In this document: piece by piece, positions 24,928-31,970 of the stretch
How positions within the stretch are numbered: position 1 is the first letter of the stretch
How the letters are laid out: the number at the start of each line of letters is the position of its first letter
Origin: JAPLCX01 sp964460305
Lineage (GTDB): Bacteria; Auribacterota; Tritonobacteria; UBA1439
Length of the DNA: 39,165 bases
Direction of reading: 5' to 3'
NCBI GenBank assembly: GCA_964460305.1
Contig: CAYWRA010000013.1
Coordinates: forward strand, 1 to 39,165
Position numbers and translations under genes: made by a program
The notes under the pieces: model-generated
Told to the model about the DNA's origin: nothing
What the model saw: the letters and a program-made list of their open reading frames with translations, nothing else
Databases searched by the model: none

Positions 24928-25458
24928 ATGAAGAAAGTGATACCGGCTGTCATTGCGTGCGGCATGCTCTTTTCCCTTTTAACGCTAATTATGGTTTCCC
25001 AATCCGGCGGCGCCGCGGAAGATGGAAAAGAAATCATCTTCCATTGCTGGAAATGCAAGGAAACATTTAAGATGCCGGCCTCGACGACGAGCGGCCAATG
25101 CCCCCGCTGCGGCGCAAAGTTTACCCGCAAACCCCTCACCCCAACGCCCAAGCCGGAGCCCGAGGCGATATCGTGGGAAGACGGGTCTGATTACATCGGC
25201 AAGACAAAAACCGTGGAGGGTGTCGTCGCGGGAACCCATCTCTCTTCAGGCAGCGGGAATCTCTACCTGAACTTCAGCAAAGACTACCGCACCGGTCTTT
25301 CGGTCCAGATCCCTGCGGCGGAACTAAAGCGATTTCGTGCTGATGCAGCGTCCTTCTATCAGGACAAGAAGATCAGCGCAAAGGGCCTGATCCATAGAGA
25401 AAAGGGGGTCCTCCGCCTTAAGGTCGTGAATCCCGAATATTTAAAGATACTTGAGTAA
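24928..25458 (+). CDS. Exported zinc-ribbon plus OB-like domain protein, function unknown
   Basis: This 176-residue protein starts with a signal peptide or anchor (KKVIPAVIACGMLFSLLTLI). A four-cysteine zinc ribbon follows, with Cys40/Cys43 and Cys58/Cys61 (FHCWKCKETF ... CPRCGAKF). After a proline-rich linker (LTPTPKPEPEA) comes a C-terminal domain of about 95 residues. Its pattern IGKTKTVEGVVAGTHLSSGSGNLYLNF and ISAKGLIHREKGVLRLKV resembles the OB-fold nucleic-acid-binding or DUF-type beta barrels found in exported proteins. The start at 24928 has AGGAG and GGAG upstream. I do not recognise a named family. Confidence 0.72.
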   Translation: MKKVIPAVIACGMLFSLLTLIMVSQSGGAAEDGKEIIFHCWKCKETFKMPASTTSGQCPRCGAKFTRKPLTPTPKPEPEAISWEDGSDYIGKTKTVEGVVAGTHLSSGSGNLYLNFSKDYRTGLSVQIPAAELKRFRADAASFYQDKKISAKGLIHREKGVLRLKVVNPEYLKILE

Positions 25459-25468
25459 TCCGAGTACT

Positions 25469-25496
25469 TTAACCGGCGTCATCTTTTTAGTATAAT
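25469..25496 (+). promoter_or_regulatory. Candidate promoter before the coiled-coil zinc-ribbon gene
   Basis: TTAACC (25469-25474), a 16-base spacer and a perfect TATAAT (25491-25496). The start at 25514 is only about 11 bases beyond the expected transcript start, so the leader would be very short. Confidence 0.45.
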
Positions 25497-25513
25497 GTTT
25501 AAAAAGGCTAAAC

Positions 25514-26284
25514 ATGGACCAGATACAACAGGATATTATCAGGTTATTGGTGATCCAGGAAAAGGAGAAGCGGCTCCTTGACCTCGATGAGGAAAAAGAA
25601 CGGCTCCCCCGTATGCTCAGCGAGCTCCGCGAGCGCATCGCCGATGGAGAGGAAGACATAAAGGAAATCAAGGGGGGGGGGAAACAGCTCCACGTAAAGA
25701 AAAAGCAGTTCGACATCGAGTCCGAAAGCATGATGGAAGCGGTCGCCAAATACGAAAAGCAGCAGTTCGAGGTGAAGACCAACGTCGAGTATCAGGCGCT
25801 CCAGAAGGAAATAGCCGACCACAAAATCGAAAACTCGAGGATAGAGGACAGGATCCTCGAAGTAATGGAGAAGATAGAGGAGAAGGAGCAGCTTGCCAAG
25901 CGCGGTGAGGAAGCGCTCGCGCAGGAACGGGCGAAGCTGGCGGCGGAAGAGGCGCGCGTAGCGGGAGAAGTGGCAAAGCTGGACGCGCAGATCGCCGAGC
26001 TGAAGGGAGAGCGGGATAAGCTGCTGCCCGGCGTTAGCCAGACGATCTTAAGAAAGTACCAGCGTATTTTTGCGAACAAGCGCGACACCGCAATCGTCCC
26101 CCTCATCAATTATGTGTGCGGAGGGTGCCACATGCGACTCCCGCCCCAGATCGCGAACAACGTGCGGAAGACGAACGAGCTGGTGATCTGCGAGAACTGC
26201 TCGCGGATCCTCTACTGGCCGGATGGGCTGGAAAAGAAAGAGGACGCGGCGGTGCCGGTCCCATCAGAAGCAGCAGAGAAATAA
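25514..26284 (+). CDS. Coiled-coil protein with C-terminal C4 zinc ribbon (zf-RING_7/DUF164 type)
   Basis: This 256-residue protein has a long charged coiled coil (about residues 10-180) ending in a zinc ribbon with cysteine pairs near residues 201/204 (CGGCHMRLPPQ) and 226/229 (ICENCSRILYWPD). This layout defines the zf-RING_7 family, predicted to bind nucleic acid or act as an adaptor. In many bacteria this gene lies just upstream of the RNase P RNA gene, as it does here, 317 bases away. A short alanine- and proline-rich tail follows the ribbon. No experimental role is known to me. Confidence 0.88.
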   Translation: MDQIQQDIIRLLVIQEKEKRLLDLDEEKERLPRMLSELRERIADGEEDIKEIKGGGKQLHVKKKQFDIESESMMEAVAKYEKQQFEVKTNVEYQALQKEIADHKIENSRIEDRILEVMEKIEEKEQLAKRGEEALAQERAKLAAEEARVAGEVAKLDAQIAELKGERDKLLPGVSQTILRKYQRIFANKRDTAIVPLINYVCGGCHMRLPPQIANNVRKTNELVICENCSRILYWPDGLEKKEDAAVPVPSEAAEK

Positions 26285-26601
26285 GTTTTAACCACAGAGG
26301 CCACAGAGAGGGCGCACAGAGGATTCTTACCTTTTTTATTCACGGATTACACGGATTTTCACGAAGAGTAAAAGAGAATACGAGATTCAAGGGGAAGATA
26401 GTCCAGAAACGAGAAACTGTTTCTGCCGTAGTAATTACCCCTCCCCCTCCGATGGCTTGTCCGCCTATGGCGGAGGGAGGGCCAGGGTGGGGGTGAATAT
26501 ACAGCCGAAATGGTTTGTGCAGCGGATAGACACGGATTTTCACCAGAGTTTTAGCTTACGGCTTATAGCTTACCACTGGCATTTGTATTTATACTGCGAC
26601 T
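26285..26601. repeat. Intergenic repeat stretch upstream of rnpB
   Basis: No gene is visible. It contains an ACAGAG-type repeat (26291-26325), a CTCTTTTACTCTTTGTG-family copy in reverse orientation (26356-26378), and a GC-rich inverted stretch around CCCTCCCCCTCCGATGGC ... GGCGGAGGGAGG. A second CACGGATTTTCAC fragment lies at 26531-26543. Confidence 0.6.
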
Positions 26602-27018
26602 GTAGTTTCGGCGGGCCGGGCGGTCGCCCCGATACTTTAGTATCGGGGAGGAAAGTCCGGACACCACAGGGCGGCGCACCCCGATAACGTCGGGGCGGCC
26701 AGCCACCCCAAAAGGCGGCTGGCAAGGACTAGTGCCACAGAGACGAGTCTTTGCTTGAGGGGACGGTTCCCATGGGAACCGTCCCCCGGCAAAGGGTGAA
26801 ACGCGGTAAACTCTGCGCGGTGCAAGGCCAAATAGGGGGCAAGGGGCTGCCCGCTCCGATTCCCCGCGAGAGCGGGGGGAGAGCCCCGGGTAGGCCGCTT
26901 GAGCCAAGGAGCAATCCGAGGCCCAGAGGAATGGCCGCCGTCCGAAGCGAGCGTAGCGGCGTATTCCATACGCTGGCTATCGGATACAGAATCCGGCTTA
27001 TAGGCCTGCTGAAACTAC
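26602..27018 (+). ncRNA. rnpB: RNase P RNA, bacterial type A
   Basis: This is the catalytic RNA that removes 5' leaders from tRNA precursors. Diagnostic conserved segments are present in order: GAGGAAAGTCCGGACACCA (CR-I, about 26648), CAGTGC-like AGTGCCACAGAGAC (26731), GGTGAAACGCGGTAAACTC, TGCAAGGCCAAATAGGGG (26821), GGGTAGGCCGCTTGAGCC (26888) and AGAATCCGGCTTATAGGCC (26989). The ends were set by the P1 helix: GTAGTTTC (26602-26609) pairs with GAAACTAC (27011-27018). At 417 bases it is longer than common type A RNAs. The excess lies in GC-rich peripheral hairpins, including a perfect 28-base palindrome. A TATACT hexamer (26590-26595) is at the right distance for a -10. Confidence 0.95.
26759..26786. 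repeat. Perfect 28-bp REP-like palindrome inside RNase P RNA
   Basis: The half site GGGGACGGTTCCCA is followed by its exact reverse complement. It extends a stem closed by CTTTGC / GCAAAG in the position of peripheral helix P12. GGGGACGGTTCC-type palindromes are, from memory, dispersed REP elements in other bacteria; no second copy occurs in this window. Confidence 0.72.
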
Positions 27019-27411
27019 GTTATATTATCCACGGCAGGAAACCACAGAGGACACAGAGAGGGCACACAGAGAACACAGAGGGATAAACCCAAGATTATCT
27101 TAGCCGCGGATGAGCCCGTCCCGTCCCGAAGGGATCCCGTTGGGAAAGGGATCCCTTTGGGAGAGGAAATGAGGCGGTTGTTTTACAAAGAGTAAAAGAG
27201 GATAAGCGGGGAAGAAATAGAGTAGAAGAAACAGAGGTAATTTTAACCACGCCCCAACGGGGCTTCTTCCAGAAACAAGAAACTGGCGTTGCCGTTTTAG
27301 AGATTACTCTGATTTTCGTGAACCTTCCTACCTAAAGGGCTGGAACCTCTAAAGTCAATAACCGAGGTTTTCCCCCACCCTCTCCTGGATGCGCGTTCTT
27401 GAGCCGGAGAG
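27019..27411. repeat. Gene-free stretch after rnpB filled with dispersed repeats
   Basis: It contains ACAGAG repeats (27040-27085), the exact 43-bp inverted counterpart (27115-27157) of 21674-21716, and an AAAGAGTAAAAGAG repeat (27185-27200). An AACCACGCCCCAACGGGGC palindrome follows near 27244-27264. No gene or clear terminator was found. Confidence 0.65.
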
Positions 27412-27447
27412 ATGCTATATCCGGAATGGGGAAGGAATTTAAAGAAC

Positions 27448-27729
27448 ATGAGAGTTCTTACAAGGCGAAACAGATTCTATGATACGCTGCGGTTTGGACA
27501 GCCCGAGATACGTGTATACCACAAGCGGGGAAAAGGCAAGAAATGCCCCCGGTATCTGCTCAAGTGCGGGTGTTGCGATCAAAAGCTGGAGATCCACTAT
27601 TGTGAAGACGGCCTCGAAATCGGCGGCGTGAACGGCACCCTCGGCGACTGGCGCGAAATACTTTTGCCGCTGCTGAATGTAAGGAGCAAACAGGTAAGGA
27701 GAAACGAAAGGGCGGCGGGCAAAAACTAA
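27448..27729 (+). CDS. Small cysteine-containing hypothetical protein
   Basis: This 93-residue protein (start at 27448 with AAGGA about 11 bases upstream; an alternative ATG is at 27412) begins MRVLTRRNRFYDTLRFGQPE. It contains LKCGCCDQKLEIHYCEDGLE and ends with GDWREILLPLLNVR. The CGCC plus a later Cys might bind a metal. I do not recognise a named family. It is in an accessory region next to an OLD nuclease encoded on the other strand. Confidence 0.6.
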   Translation: MRVLTRRNRFYDTLRFGQPEIRVYHKRGKGKKCPRYLLKCGCCDQKLEIHYCEDGLEIGGVNGTLGDWREILLPLLNVRSKQVRRNERAAGKN

Positions 27730-27832
27730 CGCTACAGAAATAAGTTTCAGCTTTTGGGGCTCCCCGAGGTGGAGATATATACCCCTCTATTGCTCCTTTG
27801 CCTCGACAGACTGAATGTCAGAATGCCCCGGT

Positions 27833-30004
27833 TCAGATTCGGAATATGCTTTGAAAAATGAGTTCGAACTCCTTTGCATACGAAGTCTCTCCATCCTTAA
27901 TAATGATCTGTTCCCCACAGCAAGCAAGGACATCCTCGCGTGTAACTACCTTTGCGCAGAAGTCTTGGGCTCGCGAAGGCTTGTCCGGCCCTGTAATAGT
28001 TGTAGGATAATATTCTTCAATCGTACCCCGTTCGAGCACATAGACGCCAACAGCCCGCAACTTCTCTAGCAATGCATGCTTCAACTGCAGTATCTGCGCT
28101 TCAGTGCTGGTTTGCAAAACCGCCAGTCGATCCGGCTTGCGTTGCCAAGCAAAGAACGCTTCCACCACCTGATCATGCTCTTCCTGTGTACAATCTCCAG
28201 CCTTGAGCTTCTCCCGGAATTCCTTGACTCTCTGCCAAAGCCCACGGAGTTCACCAGAATTGTGCGCCTCCTTAGCCTCTTTCGCAGATGGAGCACCCGG
28301 ATCATTTCCAATCTGTTCATCCACTTTAGCCAAAAGATTATCCCTGGCGGCCTGTATCACACTGTCAGGGTCGATGTGGTTAAAACCACCCAGCAACAGG
28401 TCCAGGTCAGCGATTACTAACACTCGGACTCCAAAGTGAGCAAAGAAATCGCGGTATCGCCGTATGTTGCCCTTGCCCGTGATGCGCACAAATAAAACAG
28501 GAACCTTCGCCTCGTCCCATGAAATATCAAGGGTTTTAGCGATATGTGGCAGTACCAAGTAATCGCTATCGCCTTCGACTAGTACAACTGTATCAGCAAA
28601 GAATGCCGCGTTGTTGTTCTCAAAACAGATGATCTGGAACTGATCCTTAGCCGTTACATCCAATAGGTTGACCGGATAAACCTTTGTGTATGGATGGGGC
28701 GCAACTTTTACATCTGACAATTTGCGCAACTTCGCAAATGTCTCTGTTGCACCGGGGCCAAAGAACATAGGGGAATGAGTTGTGACTAGTACATGATGCT
28801 CCTTGGCAAATACACGCAAGGTATCAAAGAGCATATGCTGGGCCTTAGGATGAAGGAATAATTCAGGTTCCTCGAACAACAGCATGTACGAGTCTGGTGC
28901 GGACTTTGTTTGCTGCTGGGCGGGATTGGGAACTAGGGCTGGTTCCTTGCTTGGCGTGGGGGCGGTTGCAAGCTGCGATTTTATATCCACGTACGCACGC
29001 AAAACAGCAAAGATAGTTGCGCGACGCAAACCATCCCCCTTCGAATCTATCAAACCATCAACTCCGTCATCAGCATGGATACGTGCAGAAGATAACACCG
29101 TTTTCAACTCTGGCGGGGGGATCTCTATCCGCAGGGCCGTTTCTGTGAAGCTCTCACGAACGTACTTCTCAACGGTCGATTCAATCAACTTCACTTCAGC
29201 AAGCCGCCTATCCGTGACTGTGCCGTCAGCTTGCGTGACCCGGTTGAGCTTGGTATTTAGCTCCTCGAACAACCTTTGTACATCTGGCAACTTGGATTCA
29301 ACCACTGGGAGCAGGATTGCCAGTATCTTACCAAACGGTGTACTCTCGGTTGTCTTAATGTCATCTGCGAGGTCTTTCACTGCTGGTACGTAGATTGGAT
29401 CGGGCAGCATTGCCTTGATGCTTTTGTCAATCCCTGTGGGCAAAACCTGGTCTGTAATCGTTTTGTGGTCATTAGGCAACGAGTCAGCTAGTTCCTGAAT
29501 CTTCTGCTTGACAGCATTCTGGTCCATTTTTATATCAACGCGGCCCGCGAGTTCCGGAAAATTCTTCACCACACTGTCGACAAACTTCTGACCCTGTCGT
29601 TGGCCCTTGATGAAGTCAGCGATGCTATCGCTGGAAAATCGCGCATCGTTAGGCGTTAGGGTGCTGTAGCGTAGTGAGCTCCTGCCATCAGTGCCGTAGT
29701 GCCGAACGAGAACAAGGTGACCATTCTTGATTATTTCGGCTACTCGTGTGCGGTGTTCCTCGACCAGGCGGGCCAAGTCAGCATCACCGATGCCTTCAAA
29801 GGTGACCGCGATACGGATGGGTTTAAAACCGTCAAAGAAATGACTGGGCTCCAGCTTGGTGCCGGAGAAAAATAGTGACAACGCTTGCAACAACGATGAC
29901 TTCCCGGAATTGTTTTCACCAATCAAGCAGCCAAACCTCGATAGGGGGATTGTAACGTCCCTGAGACCGCGGTAGTTCTTGACAGACAGCTCCACCATAT
30001 TCAT
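27833..30004 (-). CDS. OLD-family AAA ATPase / TOPRIM nuclease
   Basis: This 723-residue overcoming-lysogenization-defect family protein is an SMC-like ABC ATPase joined to a TOPRIM nuclease; several members defend against phages. It has Walker A GENNSGKSS (29-37), Walker B LLFEEPELFLHPKAQ (about 374), the H-loop VTTHSPMFF (about 405), and TOPRIM motifs VVLVEGDSD (about 470) and VLVIADLDLLLGG (about 527). The ATG at 30004 has AAGGATG about nine bases before; a second ATG is two codons later. No UvrD-like GajB helicase is adjacent, so it looks like a solo (class 1) OLD rather than Gabija. Its codon use and lower GC differ from neighbours, suggesting transfer. Confidence 0.9.
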   Translation of the reverse strand: MNMVELSVKNYRGLRDVTIPLSRFGCLIGENNSGKSSLLQALSLFFSGTKLEPSHFFDGFKPIRIAVTFEGIGDADLARLVEEHRTRVAEIIKNGHLVLVRHYGTDGRSSLRYSTLTPNDARFSSDSIADFIKGQRQGQKFVDSVVKNFPELAGRVDIKMDQNAVKQKIQELADSLPNDHKTITDQVLPTGIDKSIKAMLPDPIYVPAVKDLADDIKTTESTPFGKILAILLPVVESKLPDVQRLFEELNTKLNRVTQADGTVTDRRLAEVKLIESTVEKYVRESFTETALRIEIPPPELKTVLSSARIHADDGVDGLIDSKGDGLRRATIFAVLRAYVDIKSQLATAPTPSKEPALVPNPAQQQTKSAPDSYMLLFEEPELFLHPKAQHMLFDTLRVFAKEHHVLVTTHSPMFFGPGATETFAKLRKLSDVKVAPHPYTKVYPVNLLDVTAKDQFQIICFENNNAAFFADTVVLVEGDSDYLVLPHIAKTLDISWDEAKVPVLFVRITGKGNIRRYRDFFAHFGVRVLVIADLDLLLGGFNHIDPDSVIQAARDNLLAKVDEQIGNDPGAPSAKEAKEAHNSGELRGLWQRVKEFREKLKAGDCTQEEHDQVVEAFFAWQRKPDRLAVLQTSTEAQILQLKHALLEKLRAVGVYVLERGTIEEYYPTTITGPDKPSRAQDFCAKVVTREDVLACCGEQIIIKDGETSYAKEFELIFQSIFRI

Positions 30005-30069
30005 GTATAGTTACATCCTTCTTTGGCTTCCGACAATTACTCGGGCTTAGGCCAATTTTCCGCTAGCAA

Positions 30070-30098
30070 ATTTTACAGCACCCCACCCACGGTAACAA
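30070..30098 (-). promoter_or_regulatory. Predicted sigma-70 promoter for the OLD gene
   Basis: Minus strand TTGTTA (30093-30098), a 17-base spacer and TAAAAT (30070-30075, five of six). Transcription would start near 30063, giving a leader of about 58 bases. Confidence 0.6.
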
Positions 30099-30130
30099 GG
30101 TTTATTGTTGTGCCGGACATCGCGGGTAGT

Positions 30131-30185
30131 GTAGGGGTCGGATTTATCCGACCCGGCTGGCGGGCCTGATAAATCAGGCCCCTAC
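30131..30185. repeat. Cloverleaf-like triple palindrome repeat
   Basis: The outer arms GTAGGGG and CCCCTAC enclose two perfect hairpins, GGTCGGA-TTTA-TCCGACC and GGGCCTGA-TAAA-TCAGGCCC. The element could fold as a three-way junction on either strand. It lies upstream of the OLD promoter. Confidence 0.75.
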
Positions 30186-30319
30186 AGGTTTGACATTCCC
30201 GGTCCGCCCACACCCAATGGATACAAGATTCAATCCATTTTGGATGTTTATCTCCAGTTTTGTGCTCAAAGAAAATGGGTGATTATATTGGCCATTACAA
30301 GCCAAAGGTCAAAGACAAT

Positions 30320-30470
30320 CCGTGCAATCCCCAGGGGCCTCTTTCCCGAAGGGATCCTTTTGGGACGTGGATAAAATACCGCAGAAACCGTTTTTTGCTG
30401 TAGGAAATCTCTGCGTCCTCAGTAATTATCTCTCTGTGTACTCTGTGGTTACACATTAATATTGGGATTT
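30320..30470. repeat. Degraded repeats between the OLD promoter and the YoeB gene
   Basis: It holds a CCCGAAGGGATCC fragment of the GGGATCCC family (30344-30356) and an inverted ACAGAG-type run (CTCTGTGTACTCTGTGG near 30433-30449). No gene is visible between 30005 and 30508. Confidence 0.5.
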
Positions 30471-30508
30471 GGAGTTTGGGATTTACAGGGCCTTGGCCCT
30501 GTTGGGAT

Positions 30509-30772
30509 TTATTCATAGTGCGTCCACATCCTGATGATCTTCACCGTCTTGATATCATCCAGCACTTGATACACAAGCCGATGTTGAATGTTGATCCGGC
30601 GGGAGCAGGCGCCGGCGAGGTCGCCGATAAGCTTCTCGTAGGGAGGAGGCGATTGGCAGGGGTTCTTTGCGAGAAGATTGAGGAGACGCTGCGCTTGAGG
30701 TTTCAGGCCCGATCTGGCGAGCTTTTTTGCGTCACGCCGCGCCTGGTTGGTATAGACAAGCGTCCACCTCAC
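30509..30772 (-). CDS. YoeB-like ribosome-dependent mRNA interferase toxin
   Basis: This 87-residue RelE-superfamily toxin of the Txe/YoeB group cleaves mRNA on the ribosome. Residues equivalent to the YoeB active site are in place: Glu46 (YEKLIGDL), Arg65 (HRLVYQV) and a C-terminal His85-Tyr86 (MWTHYE). The stretch CSRRINIQHRLVYQV is typical of the family. The start overlaps the antitoxin stop by four bases, the usual antitoxin-first order. Confidence 0.92.
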   Translation of the reverse strand: MRWTLVYTNQARRDAKKLARSGLKPQAQRLLNLLAKNPCQSPPPYEKLIGDLAGACSRRINIQHRLVYQVLDDIKTVKIIRMWTHYE

Positions 30773-31011
30773 CAGTCAAGTCCCTTCTTGCACTTCTTCA
30801 CCGGCGTCTTCAATCCCTTGATAATCGAGGAGCGCATTCCAGGGATCGATAATAGGTAGAGCGTTTCTTGAATGGCCCGCCAGTCGTCTTCCGCAACCAA
30901 TACGGCGGAATGGCGCTTACCCGCGATCTGGACCGGCTCGTGGGATGCGGCGACGCTGTCGAGCAGCGTATAGAGTGCCTTTCTGGCTTTGGTTGCCGTC
31001 ATGCTGGTCAT
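30769..31011 (-). CDS. YefM/Phd-type antitoxin
   Basis: This 80-residue antitoxin has an N-terminal DNA-binding Phd/YefM fold (TATKARKALYTLLDSVAASHEPVQIAGKRHSAVLVAEDDW) and a C-terminal toxin-wrapping tail that ends basic (LKTPVKKCKKGLDW). The ATG at 31011 has GGAGG six bases upstream. A palindromic operator overlapping its predicted promoter lies immediately before it, consistent with autoregulation by the toxin-antitoxin complex. Confidence 0.9.
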   Translation of the reverse strand: MTSMTATKARKALYTLLDSVAASHEPVQIAGKRHSAVLVAEDDWRAIQETLYLLSIPGMRSSIIKGLKTPVKKCKKGLDW

Positions 31012-31022
31012 GGCTATCCTCC

Positions 31023-31065
31023 ATATCGTACGTCATAGCGTACGATATCTGTTGGCCTGAGTCAA
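31023..31065 (-). promoter_or_regulatory. Promoter with overlapping palindromic operator for the YefM-YoeB operon
   Basis: The operator is a perfect 10-bp inverted repeat, ATATCGTACG (31023-31032) and CGTACGATAT (31039-31048), around a 6-base spacer. A promoter on the minus strand, TTGACT (31060-31065), 17 bases, TACGCT (31037-31042), overlaps it. Occupation of the operator would therefore block RNA polymerase. Confidence 0.75.
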
Positions 31066-31074
31066 GACAAAGAT

Positions 31075-31130
31075 CTCTCCCCTCTCTTTTACTCTTTGTG
31101 AAAATCCGCTCCATCAAACTCATCCGCGTC
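31075..31130. repeat. 56-bp direct repeat, left copy, flanking the AbiE region
   Basis: It matches 33851-33906 at 54 of 56 positions in the same orientation (contains CTCTTTTACTCTTTGTGAAA). The two copies bracket the gene of unknown function at 31491 and the AbiE pair. Confidence 0.82.
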
Positions 31131-31199
31131 TATTCCCAGAATGGGCCGCTCCCACGACAACTACAGTTTCTGATTACCGGTTCCCGGAATAGGGTTTTC

Positions 31200-31350
31200 T
31201 CCCTCTTTACTTGGGCTTATCCCTCTGTGTCCTCAGTGTCTTCTCTCTGTGCCCTCTGTGGTTTCATTTATCTCAAATCCGCGGCAAAAATCTGCTTTCT
31301 CTGCGCACCCTCTGCTTTCTCTGCGCACCCTCTGCGCTCTCTGCGCCTCT
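31200..31350. repeat. Inverted-orientation ACAGAG-type repeat run
   Basis: It is a run of CTCTGTG and CTCTGCG units, including a tandem duplication of TCTGCTTTCTCTGCGCACCC (about 31291-31330). No gene is seen between 31012 and 31490. Confidence 0.65.
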
Positions 31351-31490
31351 GCGGTGAAAAAGCAACCGTTACCAAACGAAAGTATGCTTGCGTTTAGTGC
31401 CACTATATGCAATCGTAATTGAAAATTTCGGGCAGGCATTTGACCTCAACTATTGCCCCTGGCGATGCGCATACGGAAAGGTTCGATTAA

Positions 31491-31814
31491 ATGATAACTG
31501 ATTACAAATGGACCAAGAGGGAAAAAGAGATTGCGCAGCGGGCGTTCGATGCGGCGCACGATCGGGAATGCCGCGCGATTGCGGCGGAAACCAAGAAAAT
31601 CATCGCTACGATAAACGATCCGGGCGGGCTGTGGCGCGTTCGCGACTTTATCACGCATAGGTGTGAGGAGATCGACCGGAAGTACGATTACCGGTACTCG
31701 GTCCTCACGCAGGTATTCGGCGTCCTGCTGCGAGAAGGTTGGCTCACCCCAGATGACCTCACCGGCCTGTCACATGAGAAGATGGACCAGATTAAGCGAA
31801 TCGCAGAGCTGTAA
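31491..31814 (+). CDS. Conserved-looking hypothetical protein (107 aa)
   Basis: This protein is mostly helical and charged: TKREKEIAQRAFDAAHDREC, then WRVRDFITHRCEEIDRKYDYRYSVLTQVFGVLLREGWLTPDDLTGL. The last part resembles small proteins I have met as unannotated entries in other bacteria, but I cannot name a family. The ATG at 31491 has GGAAAGG about ten bases upstream. It lies just upstream of the AbiE pair on the same strand, separated by 156 bases. Confidence 0.62.
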   Translation: MITDYKWTKREKEIAQRAFDAAHDRECRAIAAETKKIIATINDPGGLWRVRDFITHRCEEIDRKYDYRYSVLTQVFGVLLREGWLTPDDLTGLSHEKMDQIKRIAEL

Positions 31815-31937
31815 TTGGTGTCAGAACTCGATAGTGCCTTCCTGCACAAAAAGATGTAAACCCAACCAGCCACCGTTACGTCATTTTTTAAAAAACCACT
31901 TTCGCAATCATCAGCCGTGTTGTATTATATTTGATGA

Positions 31938-31958
31938 TAATTGCGTCAAAGGCAATTA
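31938..31958. promoter_or_regulatory. Candidate AbiEi operator
   Basis: A perfect 7-bp inverted repeat, TAATTGC (31938-31944) and GCAATTA (31952-31958), around a 7-base spacer lies 12 bases before the AbiEi start. AbiEi antitoxins autoregulate by binding inverted repeats; the site itself is inferred. Confidence 0.55.
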
Positions 31959-31970
31959 CCGAGAAATATA

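Noticed and set aside
26751..27086. Open frames within the RNase P RNA
   Set aside because: The bases are accounted for by conserved RNA sequence and helices.
27833..30004. Gabija system
   Set aside because: The ATPase/TOPRIM protein fits GajA broadly, but no UvrD-like GajB helicase is adjacent on either side.
31200..31350. Possible CRISPR-like array
   Set aside because: Units are short, irregular and contiguous, with no constant repeat and unique spacers and no cas gene.
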